Shown: positions 25,343 through 35,056, counted from the first letter of the stretch. The stretch is DNA of 64,000 nucleotides from Thermoleophilaceae bacterium (GCA_030446485.1 JAUJNF010000001.1:477964-541963); one strand, 5' to 3'. Numbers and translations: made by a program. Notes: generated by a model not told the origin, from the sequence alone.

Positions 25343-26188
25343 TCACGGCGTGCCGGCCACCGGGTACTCCGGCCACCGAAACAGCGGCTTCTGGTAATCC
25401 ATTAGCCAGGAGAGCACCCTCGGATCTCGATCGATGAGGTACTCCGATCCCTTCACCAACTCCACGAGGAAGCGTTCCGGGCTCATCTCGATTCGCTTCA
25501 GGTCTGGCCCGAACCCCGCATAGGTCGTATGCATTTGCCGACAGTCGTTGGCCTCGAGTATGGCGTCCGACTCCTGCACCACGCGCCTCGCCAGCTCCAG
25601 ATCGCGCATCTCCCCCACCGGCCGGGTGTGAGTGACGGGGGTGCCATCGATGATGCCGACGTTCTCGTAGTCCAGGAGCTTCGGCCAGAGGGAGTCCAAT
25701 CCCCACCCCCAGCCGGTCACGGTCAGGTCCAGGGTCGGCAGGAGCCTCTCCAGCGCTGGTCTACTGAAGCCCGGCATCATGATCTCCACGAATCCGACCC
25801 AGCGCCCGTAGAAGCTCGCGTTCTTCATCGTGATGAAGTGCGCGTAGTAGGAGCTCTCGTGTAGCGCAGGGGCAAAGAGCTCCAGGCCAACTGCCCTTGC
25901 CACTTCGAACATCGTGGTGACCGTGTCCTGGTCGGCACGTATGTCGTCGTCGGGAAGCCAGATGTAGTCGTAGTCGCGCCAGCCGTCCCATTCGTTCAAG
26001 ACCGTTCGAAGACCCGACCACTTCGGGCCGGGCATGACGTCTCCCACCACGTACTCGGAGTCGCTCTGCTGTGGAATCGCCTGGTAGGGAGCGAGGCGGA
26101 GATCCCAGTTCCGCGGCTTTGCAGGGTCGAGCCAACCCTCGTGCAGGGAGTTGCGGCCGGCCCGCGCGAGAACCAGATTCCTGCCCAT
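25343..26188 (-). CDS. DUF707 family protein (glycosyltransferase-like)
   Basis: A 281-residue protein starting MGRNLVLARAGRNSLHEGWLD, with NWDLRLAPYQ, YIWLPDDDIRADQDTV, GWGWGLDSLWPKLL and GIIDGTPVTHTRPVG. This is the DUF707 pattern; the DDD resembles a glycosyltransferase DxD metal site. The likely role is cell-surface or polysaccharide glycan synthesis, by inference. No neighbour clarifies this. Confidence 0.82.
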   Translation of the reverse strand: MGRNLVLARAGRNSLHEGWLDPAKPRNWDLRLAPYQAIPQQSDSEYVVGDVMPGPKWSGLRTVLNEWDGWRDYDYIWLPDDDIRADQDTVTTMFEVARAVGLELFAPALHESSYYAHFITMKNASFYGRWVGFVEIMMPGFSRPALERLLPTLDLTVTGWGWGLDSLWPKLLDYENVGIIDGTPVTHTRPVGEMRDLELARRVVQESDAILEANDCRQMHTTYAGFGPDLKRIEMSPERFLVELVKGSEYLIDRDPRVLSWLMDYQKPLFRWPEYPVAGTP

Positions 26189-26347
26189 CCCCCCATCCTT
26201 ACATCTAACTCGATCAACAGCCTTGCGGGGGGCGACCCCTCTCCTGGGGGCCGTGCGGAGGAGCCCGCCGTGAGCGCAGCGGGGGCAGCGGCTGGGGCAA
26301 CGTGCGGTTTCCCGAGTGGTCGCCGTGGGTAGGCGACCGCTTTCGTA

Positions 26348-27838
26348 ATGTTTTCGTTACCTCTCAACGAGCGCACGCTGCCGCACCACGCCGCGCGGGT
26401 TTCCGTACCGACCTACGACCGCGGGGCGCTGACGCCCGGCGTGGTGCACATCAGCGTCGGGTCCTTCCACCGCTCCCACCAGGCGGTGTACTTCGACGAG
26501 CTCGCCCGGCGCGGTCTCGGCGGCGACTGGGGGCTGATCGGCGTCGGGCTGCACCGGCGCGAGATGAAGGAGGTCCTGCAGGATCAGGACGGGCTGTACA
26601 CGGTGGTGATCCGTGGTCCGGCGGGTGACGAGGCGCGGGTGGTCGGGGTCATCACCCGCTACCTCTTTGCCCCCGAGGAGGGGGCGGCGGTCCTCGATGC
26701 CCTGACCGAGGAGTCCACGCGCCTCGTGACGCTGACCATCACCGCCGACGGCTACAAGGTCGATCCGGAGACCGGCGCGTTTGCAAGCGACGACCCTGCG
26801 GTGGTCGCCGATCTCGCCGATCCCGCCCGGCCCGGCTCGGCACTGGGTCTCGTCGTCGAGGCGCTCGACCGCCGCCGGCGGGCCGGACGTCCCCCGTTCA
26901 CCGTGCTCTCGTGCGACAACATGCCGGGGAACGGCGCCATCGCGCGCACCGCGGTCCTCGCCTTCGCGGCCCTCCGCGACGAGCGCCTTGCAGAGTGGGT
27001 GCACGAGCACGTGACCTTCCCGAGCAGCATGGTCGACCGGATCACCCCGAGGACCACACCCGAGGAACGCGACTGGGTCGAGCAGGCGTTCGGCGTGCAC
27101 GATCGGTGGCCCATCATGACCGAGCCGTTCTCGCAGTGGATCGTCGAGGACGCGTTCTGCAACGGACGTCCGGCGCTCGACGCGGTGGGCGTTCAGTTCG
27201 TCGACGACGTGCAGCCGTACGCGCTGACCAAGACGCGACTGCTGAACGCCAGCCACAGCGCGCTCGGCTACCTCGGCTCGCTGGCCGGCCACGTGCGCAC
27301 GGACCAGGCGATGGCCGACCCCGTCTTCGCCGCCTACGTCGAGCGGATGATGACCGAGGAGATTGCGCCACTGCTCCCGTCGATCGACATGGACCTATCG
27401 GACTACGGCGCGACCCTGCGGGAGCGGTTCGCCAACCCGGCGATCGCCGACCCGCTGTCGCGGCTGTGCCGCAACGGCTCGACAAAGGTTCCCAGGCACC
27501 TGCTCTCCTCGATCCGCGAGGCCCGGGCGACGGGGGGCCCGTACGCGCTGCTCACGCTCGCGGTCGCGGGCTGGTGCCGGTACCTGCGTGCCGTCGACGA
27601 GGACGGCCGAGCGGTCGAGGTAGACGATCCCGCCGCGGAGCGCCTGCATGACCTCGCGGTGGTGGGAGCCGGCGATCCCAGGCCGTTGCTCGGGGACCGC
27701 GCCACGTTCGGCTCGCTCGGGGAGTCTCCGGAGTTCGCCGCAGCGGTGCACCGTGACCTGCTCGACATGGAGGCGGAGGGAGCACGCGCGGTCGTCGTCG
27801 CTCGCGCCGCGGCGGACGAGCAGGTCGCCGTCGCTTGA
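26348..27838 (+). CDS. Mannitol dehydrogenase family protein
   Basis: The 496-residue protein is a full-length polyol-specific long-chain dehydrogenase/reductase. GVVHISVGSFHRSHQAVYFD marks the N-terminal NAD-binding domain. TITADGYKVD is in the middle, and the catalytic pattern KTRLLNASHSALGYLG (K-x5-N-x2-H) is near residue 300. It likely oxidises mannitol or arabinitol to the ketose with NAD+. A HAD phosphatase gene follows with a 4-base overlap, so the pair is translationally coupled and may handle a polyol and its phosphate. Confidence 0.9.
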   Translation: MFSLPLNERTLPHHAARVSVPTYDRGALTPGVVHISVGSFHRSHQAVYFDELARRGLGGDWGLIGVGLHRREMKEVLQDQDGLYTVVIRGPAGDEARVVGVITRYLFAPEEGAAVLDALTEESTRLVTLTITADGYKVDPETGAFASDDPAVVADLADPARPGSALGLVVEALDRRRRAGRPPFTVLSCDNMPGNGAIARTAVLAFAALRDERLAEWVHEHVTFPSSMVDRITPRTTPEERDWVEQAFGVHDRWPIMTEPFSQWIVEDAFCNGRPALDAVGVQFVDDVQPYALTKTRLLNASHSALGYLGSLAGHVRTDQAMADPVFAAYVERMMTEEIAPLLPSIDMDLSDYGATLRERFANPAIADPLSRLCRNGSTKVPRHLLSSIREARATGGPYALLTLAVAGWCRYLRAVDEDGRAVEVDDPAAERLHDLAVVGAGDPRPLLGDRATFGSLGESPEFAAAVHRDLLDMEAEGARAVVVARAAADEQVAVA

Positions 27839-28629
27839 GCGACGGGATACTGCGCTTCGCGACGCTCGACGCCGGCGCCGTCGAGATCCTGCTCTGCGAC
27901 GCCGACGGCAACCTCTTCCCATCCGAGGAGCCGGCGTTTGCCGCCTCCACGACCGTCACGAACCGGTTGTTGGCCGAGCTCGGGATCGACCGCACGTTCA
28001 CGCCGGACTCGTTGCGGCGGCGCGCGGTGGGCATGAACTTCCGGTCGACCATGTTGGCGCTCGCGGGCGAGGCCGGCGTGGCGATGGACCGGGACGGCCT
28101 CGAGCGGTGGGTGGTGGCGGAGCAGCGGGCGGTGGTCGAGCACCTCGGATCCCTGCTGCGCCCGGATCCCGAGGTGCACGCCCCGCTCGCGGGCCTGGGC
28201 CGGCGCTTTGGCCTCGCGGTCGTCAGCTCTAGCGCGACGGCGCGCCTCGCCGTGTGCTTCAGCGCCTCCGGCCTCGACCACCTCTTCCCGCCCGAGGTGC
28301 GCTTCAGCGCGGAGGACTCGCTGCCCGTGCCGACGAGCAAGCCCGATCCGGCGATCTACGCGTTCGCCGGGCAGCGGCTTGGCGTGGCCGGCCCCGCCGG
28401 GCTCGCGGTGGAGGACGCGGTTGCCGGCGCGCAGTCGGCGATCGCCGCAGGCTTTCCCACCGTAGGCAACCTGCAGTTCGTCCCGCCGGACGAGCGCGAG
28501 GAGCGGACCAGGGCGCTGCGGGAGGCGGGCGTCGTCGCGGTCGTGCCGTCGTGGCGGCATCTTGCGCTGCTGCTCGGCGGTGACGGGGAGCCCGGTACAC
28601 CGGTGACGACGGGGGAGACGACCGCCTGA
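27835..28629 (+). CDS. HAD superfamily hydrolase (subfamily IA-like)
   Basis: A 264-residue protein. Motif I is LLCDADGNLFPSE (DxDGN), motif II is the serine region VVSSSATARL, and motif III/IV is SKPDPAIYAFA...VEDAVAGAQSAIAAG. The helical cap between residues ~25 and 110 fits a C1-capped phosphatase. It probably dephosphorylates a sugar or polyol phosphate, given its coupling to the mannitol dehydrogenase gene. The TTG start overlaps the upstream TGA; the residues after it read in the right frame. Confidence 0.85.
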   Translation: MSDGILRFATLDAGAVEILLCDADGNLFPSEEPAFAASTTVTNRLLAELGIDRTFTPDSLRRRAVGMNFRSTMLALAGEAGVAMDRDGLERWVVAEQRAVVEHLGSLLRPDPEVHAPLAGLGRRFGLAVVSSSATARLAVCFSASGLDHLFPPEVRFSAEDSLPVPTSKPDPAIYAFAGQRLGVAGPAGLAVEDAVAGAQSAIAAGFPTVGNLQFVPPDEREERTRALREAGVVAVVPSWRHLALLLGGDGEPGTPVTTGETTA

Positions 28630-28661
28630 CGGGCATCGGGCCGGTCGACCACGGCTGCCGG

Positions 28662-29183
28662 CTACTGGGCGGCCTCGTTTGCCTCGGCCACCAGCGAGCG
28701 CACGTCCAGAGGGGCGGTGAACATGGCGAGACCACCGTCGGGGCTGCGTGGCCACTCCGACTCGGGGCGGTCCCGGTAGAGCTCCACCCCGTTGTCGTCG
28801 GGGTCACGCAGGTACACCGCCTCGCTCACGCCGTGGTCCGACGCCCCGTCGAGTCCGATGCCCGCATCGAGGACTCGCCGCACAGCGTCCCCCAGGGTGG
28901 CCCGGGTGGGATAGAGGATCGCGTGGTGGAAGAGGCCGGTCGCGCCCGGCGGAGGCGGGGATCCGCCTGCGCTGTACCACGTGTTGAGGCCGATGTGGTG
29001 GTGGTAGCTCCCCGCGGATATGAAGGCGGCCTGGCCGTGCCATATCTGCTGGATCTCGAAGCCGAGCACTCCCACGTAGAACGCCAGCGCACGGTCGAGG
29101 TCGCCGACCTTCAGGTGGGTGTGTCCGATCCTCACCCGCGGGTCGATGCCGCCCGGGGCGCCCGCGGGCTCCGCTCCGCTCAC
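28662..29183 (-). CDS. VOC family protein (catechol 2,3-dioxygenase-like)
   Basis: A 173-residue protein of two beta-alpha-beta-beta-beta modules: RIGHTHLKVGDLDRALAFYVGVLGF, then SYHHHIGLNTWYS, and DHGVSEAVYLRDPDDNGVELYRDRP. The His and Glu metal ligands expected of an extradiol-dioxygenase-like fold are present (GHTHLKV, YHHHIG, NGVELY). It may open or modify an aromatic compound, or act as a glyoxalase-type enzyme. The GTG start overlaps the stop of the upstream gene (GTGA), so the two are coupled. Confidence 0.82.
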   Translation of the reverse strand: MSGAEPAGAPGGIDPRVRIGHTHLKVGDLDRALAFYVGVLGFEIQQIWHGQAAFISAGSYHHHIGLNTWYSAGGSPPPPGATGLFHHAILYPTRATLGDAVRRVLDAGIGLDGASDHGVSEAVYLRDPDDNGVELYRDRPESEWPRSPDGGLAMFTAPLDVRSLVAEANEAAQ

Positions 29184-30184
29184 TGGTACATCACGAAGTC
29201 CGCCTCGGGCCGCAGGCGCAACACCTGCGCCGGGCTGAGCAGGCCCCGGTCGAGGCTGTAGAAGAGCGAAAAGCCGTTGAAGAGCCGGTCGCGGCTCAGC
29301 CGCGCGTAGCCTCGCCTCTTGGCGGGGCCGCTGCCGATGCCGTCGAAGTTGATCAGCGACGCCACCTCCGGCCGCGTGGCGATCCGCTCGCGATCCGGCA
29401 GGCTGGGCGACCGGTACTGGTGGAGCACGAGGAGCTTCTGCGGGAGATCTTCTTGGCGCACCAGGCGGCCGAGATATGCCGATACCGAGTTGACGGTGGC
29501 CGCCCGGAGCACGCCGTCGGTGCGGCCCGGCACGCCCCGCGGTCCCACGTTCCACTCGGGGTCGATCGCGAGGTCGACATCCGGTTCGCGCAGCCACGGG
29601 GCCAGCACCCTCACCTCGGCGAGCGGCTTCGAGCGCCCCGGCTGGACGTCGAGGATGAGCCGGGCACCGACGCGTCGCGCGGCCCGAAGGTAGGTCCTGA
29701 TCACGGTGCGCGACTGGCGCGAGCGGTGCATGCCGTCTCGACCGGCGTCGGCCGTCGCGATGGCTGCCACCAGGTTGAACGCGGGGATGACCGGCCGCTC
29801 CCCGCGTCGGTCGTAGGGGGCCGCCTGCTCGACGAGCCGCTCCGCGGCGGCACTGGCGCTCAGGCGCCCGAGAATCGATCTGGTGAGCTGCGGCGAGCCC
29901 CAGAACGACACCACCCGGCTATCCGGGAAGATGTCGCCGCCGGACGCGTCGTCGTCCGGCGGGGGTTCGGCGGGGGTCTGCTCGAGCTGGTCCGAGCCCG
30001 CGGCCGAGGCCTGCGGACGGTTCAGCTCATGGCTATGCGGAGGAGCCGGGCGCTCCGCGGACGGACCACCCGCAGCCCCCGCGGCCGCGGGGGCGAGCGC
30101 GGCCACGGCCATCGCGAGCGCAAGCGCCAGGAACGCGGCGCGCGTCCGAACCGGTCGAGATCCTGTTTTGGTTCCCGTCGTCAC
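29180..30184 (-). CDS. Secreted hypothetical protein
   Basis: A 334-residue protein with a signal peptide (RAAFLALALAMAVAALAPAAAGA) and a Pro/Asp-rich linker. A globular domain follows with VVSFWGSPQLTRSILGRL, PVIPAFNLVAAIATADAG, ARLILDVQPGRSKPLAEVRVLAPWL and PDVDLAIDPEWNVG. The strand-helix alternation with acidic residues at strand ends suggests a TIM-barrel glycosidase-like fold, but I see no certain catalytic pair. It is found as a conserved unknown in related actinobacteria. Translationally coupled to the VOC gene. Confidence 0.7.
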   Translation of the reverse strand: MTTGTKTGSRPVRTRAAFLALALAMAVAALAPAAAGAAGGPSAERPAPPHSHELNRPQASAAGSDQLEQTPAEPPPDDDASGGDIFPDSRVVSFWGSPQLTRSILGRLSASAAAERLVEQAAPYDRRGERPVIPAFNLVAAIATADAGRDGMHRSRQSRTVIRTYLRAARRVGARLILDVQPGRSKPLAEVRVLAPWLREPDVDLAIDPEWNVGPRGVPGRTDGVLRAATVNSVSAYLGRLVRQEDLPQKLLVLHQYRSPSLPDRERIATRPEVASLINFDGIGSGPAKRRGYARLSRDRLFNGFSLFYSLDRGLLSPAQVLRLRPEADFVMYQ

Positions 30185-30332
30185 GGGCGGGCAGGGTAAC
30201 GACCGTCTAGCTGCGAGCGTGTCGGCGGCGTGCTGACCCAGCGGGCTCTCGAGTCCTTACGAACTCGTGCAGCCGGCCCTATCGTCGGCAGGGCGGGGCT
30301 ACCCTTGGTCGACCAGCCGAAAGGGAAGTCAC

Positions 30333-30983
30333 ATGCTCTTCACCCGCCGAAAGACCACCATGCCCGACCCCGCGGACGCCCTGCCCGGACGCGACCGCGA
30401 GATGCGCGTTCCCGACAAGCATTTCGTGAAGGGCACGCCGCTCAAGCCGCCCTTCCCGGACGGCGTCGAGACGGCCATGTTCGGCCTCGGGTGCTTCTGG
30501 GGCGCCGAGCGCGTGTTCTGGCAGGCCGACGGCGTGTACTCGACGGCGGTGGGCTACGCCGCCGGCCACACGCAGAATCCGACCTACGAGGAGGTGTGCA
30601 GCGCCCGCACCGGCCACAACGAGGTCGTGCTCGTGGCCTATGACCCGAAGGTCATCCCCTACGAGCGGCTGTTGCAGCTCTTCTGGGAGGGGCACAACCC
30701 GACGCAGGGGATGCGCCAGGGCAACGACGTCGGCACGCAGTACCGCTCGGGCGTCTACACCTACACCGACGCTCAGCAGGAGGCGGCGGTGGCCTCGCGC
30801 GAGCGTTACCAGAGCGCGCTCGCCGACGCCGGCCACGGTGAGATCACCACCGAGATCGTCCCGGCGCCGCCCTTCTACTACGCCGAGGACTACCACCAGC
30901 AGTACCTCGCCAAGCAGCCCAACGGCTACTGCGGCCTGGGCGGTACGGGCGTGTCCTGCCCGGTGGGGCTGGCCACCGCTTAG
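30333..30983 (+). CDS. msrA: Peptide-methionine (S)-S-oxide reductase
   Basis: The 216-residue protein repairs oxidised methionine in proteins. [13 protein letters not shown] carries the catalytic Cys. [26 protein letters not shown] and [14 protein letters not shown] are the classic MsrA blocks, and a resolving Cys region is near the C terminus ([16 protein letters not shown]). The ATG at 30333 follows AAAGGGAAG. The sequence has the ~30-residue N-terminal extension seen in the actinobacterial form. Confidence 0.95.
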   Translation: MLFTRRKTTMPDPADALPGRDREMRVPDKHFVKGTPLKPPFPDGVETAMFGLGCFWGAERVFWQADGVYSTAVGYAAGHTQNPTYEEVCSARTGHNEVVLVAYDPKVIPYERLLQLFWEGHNPTQGMRQGNDVGTQYRSGVYTYTDAQQEAAVASRERYQSALADAGHGEITTEIVPAPPFYYAEDYHQQYLAKQPNGYCGLGGTGVSCPVGLATA

Positions 30984-31009
30984 ACGCGCCTCGGGACAGC
31001 GGCGGGGGG

Positions 31010-31447
31010 GTGCCCACCGTCTGGACGATCGGCTACGAGCGCCTGCTCCCGGCGGAGCTCGTGGCCGAGGTGGAGGCCGCAGGCGTTCAGCGGGTGATCG
31101 ACGTGCGCTACCGGCCGCAGTCGCGCCGTCCCGGCATGTCGAAGACCCGCCTGGGCGAGACGCTCGGCGAACGTAGGATCGCCTACGAGCACCGCCGCGC
31201 GCTGGGTACGCCTCCCGACCTGCGCTGGCTGTACCGGGCCGGCCGCACCGCCGAGGCGGCGGCCGGCTACCGGCGCCACGTCGAGGACAGCGCGGCGGAC
31301 GAGCTCGACGCCCTGGCCGCCGAGCTCGACTCGGGGCCCCGTACGGTCCTCCTGTGCCTCGAGGCTGACCCCGCGACGTGCCACCGGCGGGTGATCGCCG
31401 ATGCGCTGCGAGCGCGTCTACCTCGGCTCGTGGTCGTGGATCTGTAA
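31010..31447 (+). CDS. DUF488 family protein
   Basis: A 145-residue protein: [40 protein letters not shown] at the N terminus and [18 protein letters not shown] near the C terminus, with the family's Cys/His pair. DUF488 proteins are of unknown function. GTG start, 26 bases after msrA, probably co-transcribed. Confidence 0.88.
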   Translation: MPTVWTIGYERLLPAELVAEVEAAGVQRVIDVRYRPQSRRPGMSKTRLGETLGERRIAYEHRRALGTPPDLRWLYRAGRTAEAAAGYRRHVEDSAADELDALAAELDSGPRTVLLCLEADPATCHRRVIADALRARLPRLVVVDL

Positions 31448-31522
31448 CCGGCGCGAACACGATCCGGGCCGGGGCCGCCGCACCCCCCGCCGCTCAGGCC
31501 GAGGTCGGAATAGGGTGTCCCC

Positions 31523-31972
31523 ATGGGAGTGATCAGCGGCGAGCGCACCGTCGAGATCGACGCGCCGGTGGAGCGGTGCTACGACATCGCCGCCGACATC
31601 GAGCGAGCCACCGAGTGGCAGGGCTCCCTACGTGACGTCGAGGTGCTCGAGCGCGACGCCGAGAAGCGGGCGATGGTGGTCGAGACCGAGTCCGACGCCA
31701 AGGTCAAGACCGTGCGCGCACGGCTGCGGTTCTCCTACGAGCCGCCGAGCCGCATCCGCTGGACCCAGGAGAAGGGCGACACGAAGTCGCTCGAGGGTTC
31801 GTGGCGGCTCGAGGACCTCGGGGGCGGGCGCACCCGCGCCACCTATGCGCTGAGCGCCGACCCCGGCCGCGTCCTCGGCATGCTGCTGCGCGGCCCGGCC
31901 GAGGGCAAGGTGCGCGACTTCCTGCTGGGCGGGGCGGCGGAGGGGCTGAAGAGGCACGCCGAGCGCGGCTGA
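31523..31972 (+). CDS. SRPBCC family protein
   Basis: A 149-residue START-like protein: ERTVEIDAPVERCYDIAADIERATEWQGSLRDVEV, then SYEPPSRIRWTQEKGD..LEGSWRLEDLGGGRTRATY. This is the polyketide cyclase/dehydrase-type SRPBCC pattern. The ligand is unknown. ATG start, 75 bases after the DUF488 gene. Confidence 0.85.
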   Translation: MGVISGERTVEIDAPVERCYDIAADIERATEWQGSLRDVEVLERDAEKRAMVVETESDAKVKTVRARLRFSYEPPSRIRWTQEKGDTKSLEGSWRLEDLGGGRTRATYALSADPGRVLGMLLRGPAEGKVRDFLLGGAAEGLKRHAERG

Positions 31973-31989
31973 GGCGCGGGCCGTGCGCT

Positions 31990-32631
31990 TCAGCGCGAGC
32001 GCCGCCCGCGCTGCGGCCGGGTGCCGCCGCTCAGCATGTCGAGAGCCCAGTCGGCGTTGGCCAGCAGCCGCTCCACGGGGTAGCGCTGCGGGTCCGTGAG
32101 CAACAGCCGTACGGCCTCGTCGGAGACGGCGCTGAGCATCCGCGCGGTGAGCTCGGGATCGGGCGGCTCGCGCTGCGGCAGGAGCCCGGGACGCACCGCG
32201 GCGGCCAGGTGCGCGATCACCGCGTCGCGCCCGCGGGCTATGTGCTCTCGCAGCGACGCCGGGGCGCCGTCGGGCGGCATGAGCACGAGGCGCCAGGTGT
32301 CGGGGTTCGCCTCGGCGGCCTCCAGGTAGCCGCGCAGCCCCGCGATCAGCAGCTCGCGCGCGTCCCCCCCGGCCAGGCTGCCGGGCAGCGTCGGCGCCAC
32401 CTGCTCGAGGGCTCGGCCGGCCTCGCGCTGGACGAGCGCCTCGAGCAGGTCGCCGAGATCACGGAAGTGGCCGTACACCACGGGACGGGTGATGCCGGCC
32501 TCGCGGGCCACGGCCTCGATCGAGACGGCGTGGAACCCGTCGCGGATCACGAGGCCCCTGGTCACGTCGAGCAGCTGCTCGCGACGCTCCTGCCCGGTCA
32601 TGCGTACGGTGGTGCGGGAGGCGACGGCCAT
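31990..32631 (-). CDS. TetR family transcriptional regulator
   Basis: The 213-residue protein has the TetR DNA-binding region QERREQLLDVTRGLVIRDGFHAVSIEAVAREAGITRPVVYGHFRDLGDLLEALV followed by a variable helical ligand domain. It probably represses the divergent monooxygenase/SDR operon and itself. The operator candidate is the palindrome at 32663-32684 in the shared gap. Its inducer is unknown. Confidence 0.9.
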   Translation of the reverse strand: MAVASRTTVRMTGQERREQLLDVTRGLVIRDGFHAVSIEAVAREAGITRPVVYGHFRDLGDLLEALVQREAGRALEQVAPTLPGSLAGGDARELLIAGLRGYLEAAEANPDTWRLVLMPPDGAPASLREHIARGRDAVIAHLAAAVRPGLLPQREPPDPELTARMLSAVSDEAVRLLLTDPQRYPVERLLANADWALDMLSGGTRPQRGRRSR

Positions 32632-32662
32632 AACGGTTGACGCGTATCCTACATACCTGTAA

Positions 32663-32684
32663 GTTACGCCTTCGTAAGCGTAAC
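32663..32684. promoter_or_regulatory. Candidate TetR operator
   Basis: GTTACGC-N8-GCGTAAC is a perfect inverted repeat, with a nested TTACG-CCTT-CGTAA. It lies between the divergent tetR and monooxygenase genes, 24 bases before the latter's ATG. A TTGACG at 32637 could be the -35 box and TAAGTT at 32660 the -10, so a bound repressor would cover the -10 region. Site and promoter are inferred. Confidence 0.55.
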
Positions 32685-32708
32685 GACCCGGAGCAGCGAG
32701 GAGTCAGA

Positions 32709-34241
32709 ATGACGGCGACCGAGGAGCAGACGAACGCCCAGGACGGTGCCGGCGCGCCACCGGATCAGGTGGACGTCGCGGTGATCGGCAGCGGCTTCTC
32801 GGGACTCGGTATGGCGATACGCCTGAAGCAGGAGGGCCTCGACGACTTCGTGGTGCTCGAGCGCGGCGACGAGGTCGGGGGCACCTGGCACTTCAACACC
32901 TACCCCGGCTGCGCCTGCGACGTGCCGTCCCACCTCTACTCCTACTCCTTCGCCCTGAACCCCGACTGGAGCGAGACCTATTCGCGCCAGCCCGAGATCG
33001 GTGCCTACCTACGTCGTTGCGCCGACGACTTCGGCGTCCGGCCGCAGATCCGCCTCGGCTGTCAGGTGACCTCCGCCGCGTGGGACGAAGAAGACGGCCG
33101 CTGGGACATCGAGACCACCCGCGGAAGCCTCCGCGCCCGGGTCCTCGTGGCCGCCCCCGGGCCGCTGTTCGAGCCCAAGTGGCCGCCGCTGCCCGGCCTC
33201 GACCGGTTCGAGGGCCACGTCTTCCACTCCGCGCGCTGGGACCACGACCACGACCTTGCCGGCAAGCGGGTGGCCGCTATCGGCACCGGCGCGTCGGCCA
33301 TCCAGTTCGTGCCCGCGATACAGCCGGAGGTCGAGCGGCTGCACGTGTTCCAGCGCACGGCGCCCTGGGTGATGCCCCACACCACCCGCAGCACCAAGCC
33401 CCTGGAACGCCGTCTCTACAACGCGGTGCCCGCGCTCCAGCGCCTCGCGCGCGGCGGCGTCTACGTAGCGCGGGAGTCGCTCGTGCTCGGCTTCGTGAAG
33501 AGGCCGAAGCTGATGGGAGTGGTCGAGCGGATCGCGCGCCAGCACATGCGCCGGCACATCTCCGATCCCGCGCTGCTCGCGAAGGTCACGCCCGACTACA
33601 CGATTGGCTGCAAGCGCATCCTGCCGTCCAACCGGTGGTACGAGGCGCTCGTCCAGCCGAACGTCGAGCTGGTCACCGACGCCATCGCCGAGGTGCGCCC
33701 GCGCTCGATCGTCACGAGCGACGGCAGCGAGCACGAGGTCGACACCATCATCTTCGGCACCGGGTTCCGGGTCACCGAGATGCCGGCGTCGAGCTTCATC
33801 CGCGGGCGTGACGGCCGGACCCTCGCCGAGACCTGGGGCGGAAGCCCCCGTGCCTACCGCGGCGCCACCATCGCGGGCTTCCCGAACCTGTTCATGCTGC
33901 TCGGCCCCAACACCGGTCTCGGCCACTCGTCGATGATCTACATGGCCGAGTCTCAGATCGCCTATGTCATGGACGCCCTGCGCGTAATGGCCGAGCGTGG
34001 GGCCACGGCGGTGGACGTGTGGGCCGACGTCCAGCGCGACTACAACGCGCGCATCGACGCCCAGCTCGAGGGCACCGTCTGGAACACCGGCTGCTCCAGC
34101 TGGTACCTCGACGACACCGGCCGCAACGGCACCCTGTGGCCGGACTGGACCTGGCGCTTCCGCCAGCGCACCGCGCGCTTCGACGCCGAGAGCTATCGGC
34201 TGCGTTCGAGGTCCGAGAGCCGCACCGCAGTCCCGGCATGA
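32709..34241 (+). CDS. Flavin-containing monooxygenase (Baeyer-Villiger type)
   Basis: The 510-residue protein is an NADPH- and FAD-dependent monooxygenase. The FAD site is VIGSGFSGLGMAIRL, FEGHVFHSARWDHD is the Baeyer-Villiger fingerprint (FxGxxxHxxxW), and a second Rossmann loop is AIGTGASAIQFVP. Substrates are probably ketones or steroid-like compounds, unproven. GAGGAG precedes the ATG at 32709. A coupled SDR gene follows (ATGA overlap). Likely repressed by the divergent TetR. Confidence 0.92.
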   Translation: MTATEEQTNAQDGAGAPPDQVDVAVIGSGFSGLGMAIRLKQEGLDDFVVLERGDEVGGTWHFNTYPGCACDVPSHLYSYSFALNPDWSETYSRQPEIGAYLRRCADDFGVRPQIRLGCQVTSAAWDEEDGRWDIETTRGSLRARVLVAAPGPLFEPKWPPLPGLDRFEGHVFHSARWDHDHDLAGKRVAAIGTGASAIQFVPAIQPEVERLHVFQRTAPWVMPHTTRSTKPLERRLYNAVPALQRLARGGVYVARESLVLGFVKRPKLMGVVERIARQHMRRHISDPALLAKVTPDYTIGCKRILPSNRWYEALVQPNVELVTDAIAEVRPRSIVTSDGSEHEVDTIIFGTGFRVTEMPASSFIRGRDGRTLAETWGGSPRAYRGATIAGFPNLFMLLGPNTGLGHSSMIYMAESQIAYVMDALRVMAERGATAVDVWADVQRDYNARIDAQLEGTVWNTGCSSWYLDDTGRNGTLWPDWTWRFRQRTARFDAESYRLRSRSESRTAVPA

Positions 34242-35056
34242 GCCGCCGGGTGCTCATCACCGGCGCGGCCAGCGGGATCGGTGCGGCGGCGGCGGGCGAG
34301 CTGCGTTCGCGCGGCGCCCGGGTTGTGGGTCTCGACCTGGTCGGCGACGGCGCCGACATCATCGCGTGCGACGTCCGCGACCAGTCCGCGGTCGACCGCG
34401 CCGTGGCCGAGGCGATCGAACGGCTGGGCGGCCTCGACGTCGTGATCAACAACGCCGGCATCGGGACGCCACAGAGCGCGGGGCTTGCCCCCGACGCGGG
34501 CGCCCGCGCGGTGATCGAGGTGAACCTGCTCGGGCCCTGGCGGGTCACCGCCGCCGCGCTGCCGGCGCTGCGCGAGTCGCGCGGCCGGGTTGTGAACGTG
34601 GCCTCCGGGCTCGCCCACCTCAGCGTGCCCTTCGCGCCGGCGTACTGCATGAGCAAACGGGGGCTCGTGGCCTACTCGGACGCGCTTCGCCTCGAGGAGG
34701 GCGACGCGATCTCGGTGACCACCGTCTACCCGGGCTACATCCGGACGCCGATCCATGCGGCCTCCCAGGAGCAGGGGCTGGCGCTCGAGGGCATCGTGCC
34801 GGTCGAGCCGCTCGAGGCCGCGGCCCGGGCGCTCGCGCGCGCCGCCCTGGAACGGTCTGTGCGAGACCTCGCCACCACGCGCCGGGGGGCGCTTGGATAC
34901 GCCCTGGCCCGGCGTGCGCCGCGCCGTCTCCTCGACCTGCTCGTGATCACGCGGTTCCGGACAGCGGCCCGCGCCGGCCGCTTTGACGGATCTTCCCTCG
35001 CGAGCAGGCTGGTGGCGCGCTACGGCACCCGCAGGCGCCGGCTCACGCGCGCCTGA
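34238..35056 (+). CDS. Short-chain dehydrogenase/reductase (SDR)
   Basis: The 272-residue protein has the classical SDR motifs: VLITGAASGIGAAAAGEL, NNAG in VVINNAGIG, and the catalytic VASG...YCMSKRGLV (S, YxxxK). It probably forms the ketone/alcohol partner step for the monooxygenase. The ATG lies inside the upstream stop (ATGA), so translation is coupled. The C-terminal ~80 residues are basic, and the cofactor loop is not typical of a simple NADP type. Confidence 0.9.
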   Translation: MSRRVLITGAASGIGAAAAGELRSRGARVVGLDLVGDGADIIACDVRDQSAVDRAVAEAIERLGGLDVVINNAGIGTPQSAGLAPDAGARAVIEVNLLGPWRVTAAALPALRESRGRVVNVASGLAHLSVPFAPAYCMSKRGLVAYSDALRLEEGDAISVTTVYPGYIRTPIHAASQEQGLALEGIVPVEPLEAAARALARAALERSVRDLATTRRGALGYALARRAPRRLLDLLVITRFRTAARAGRFDGSSLASRLVARYGTRRRRLTRA

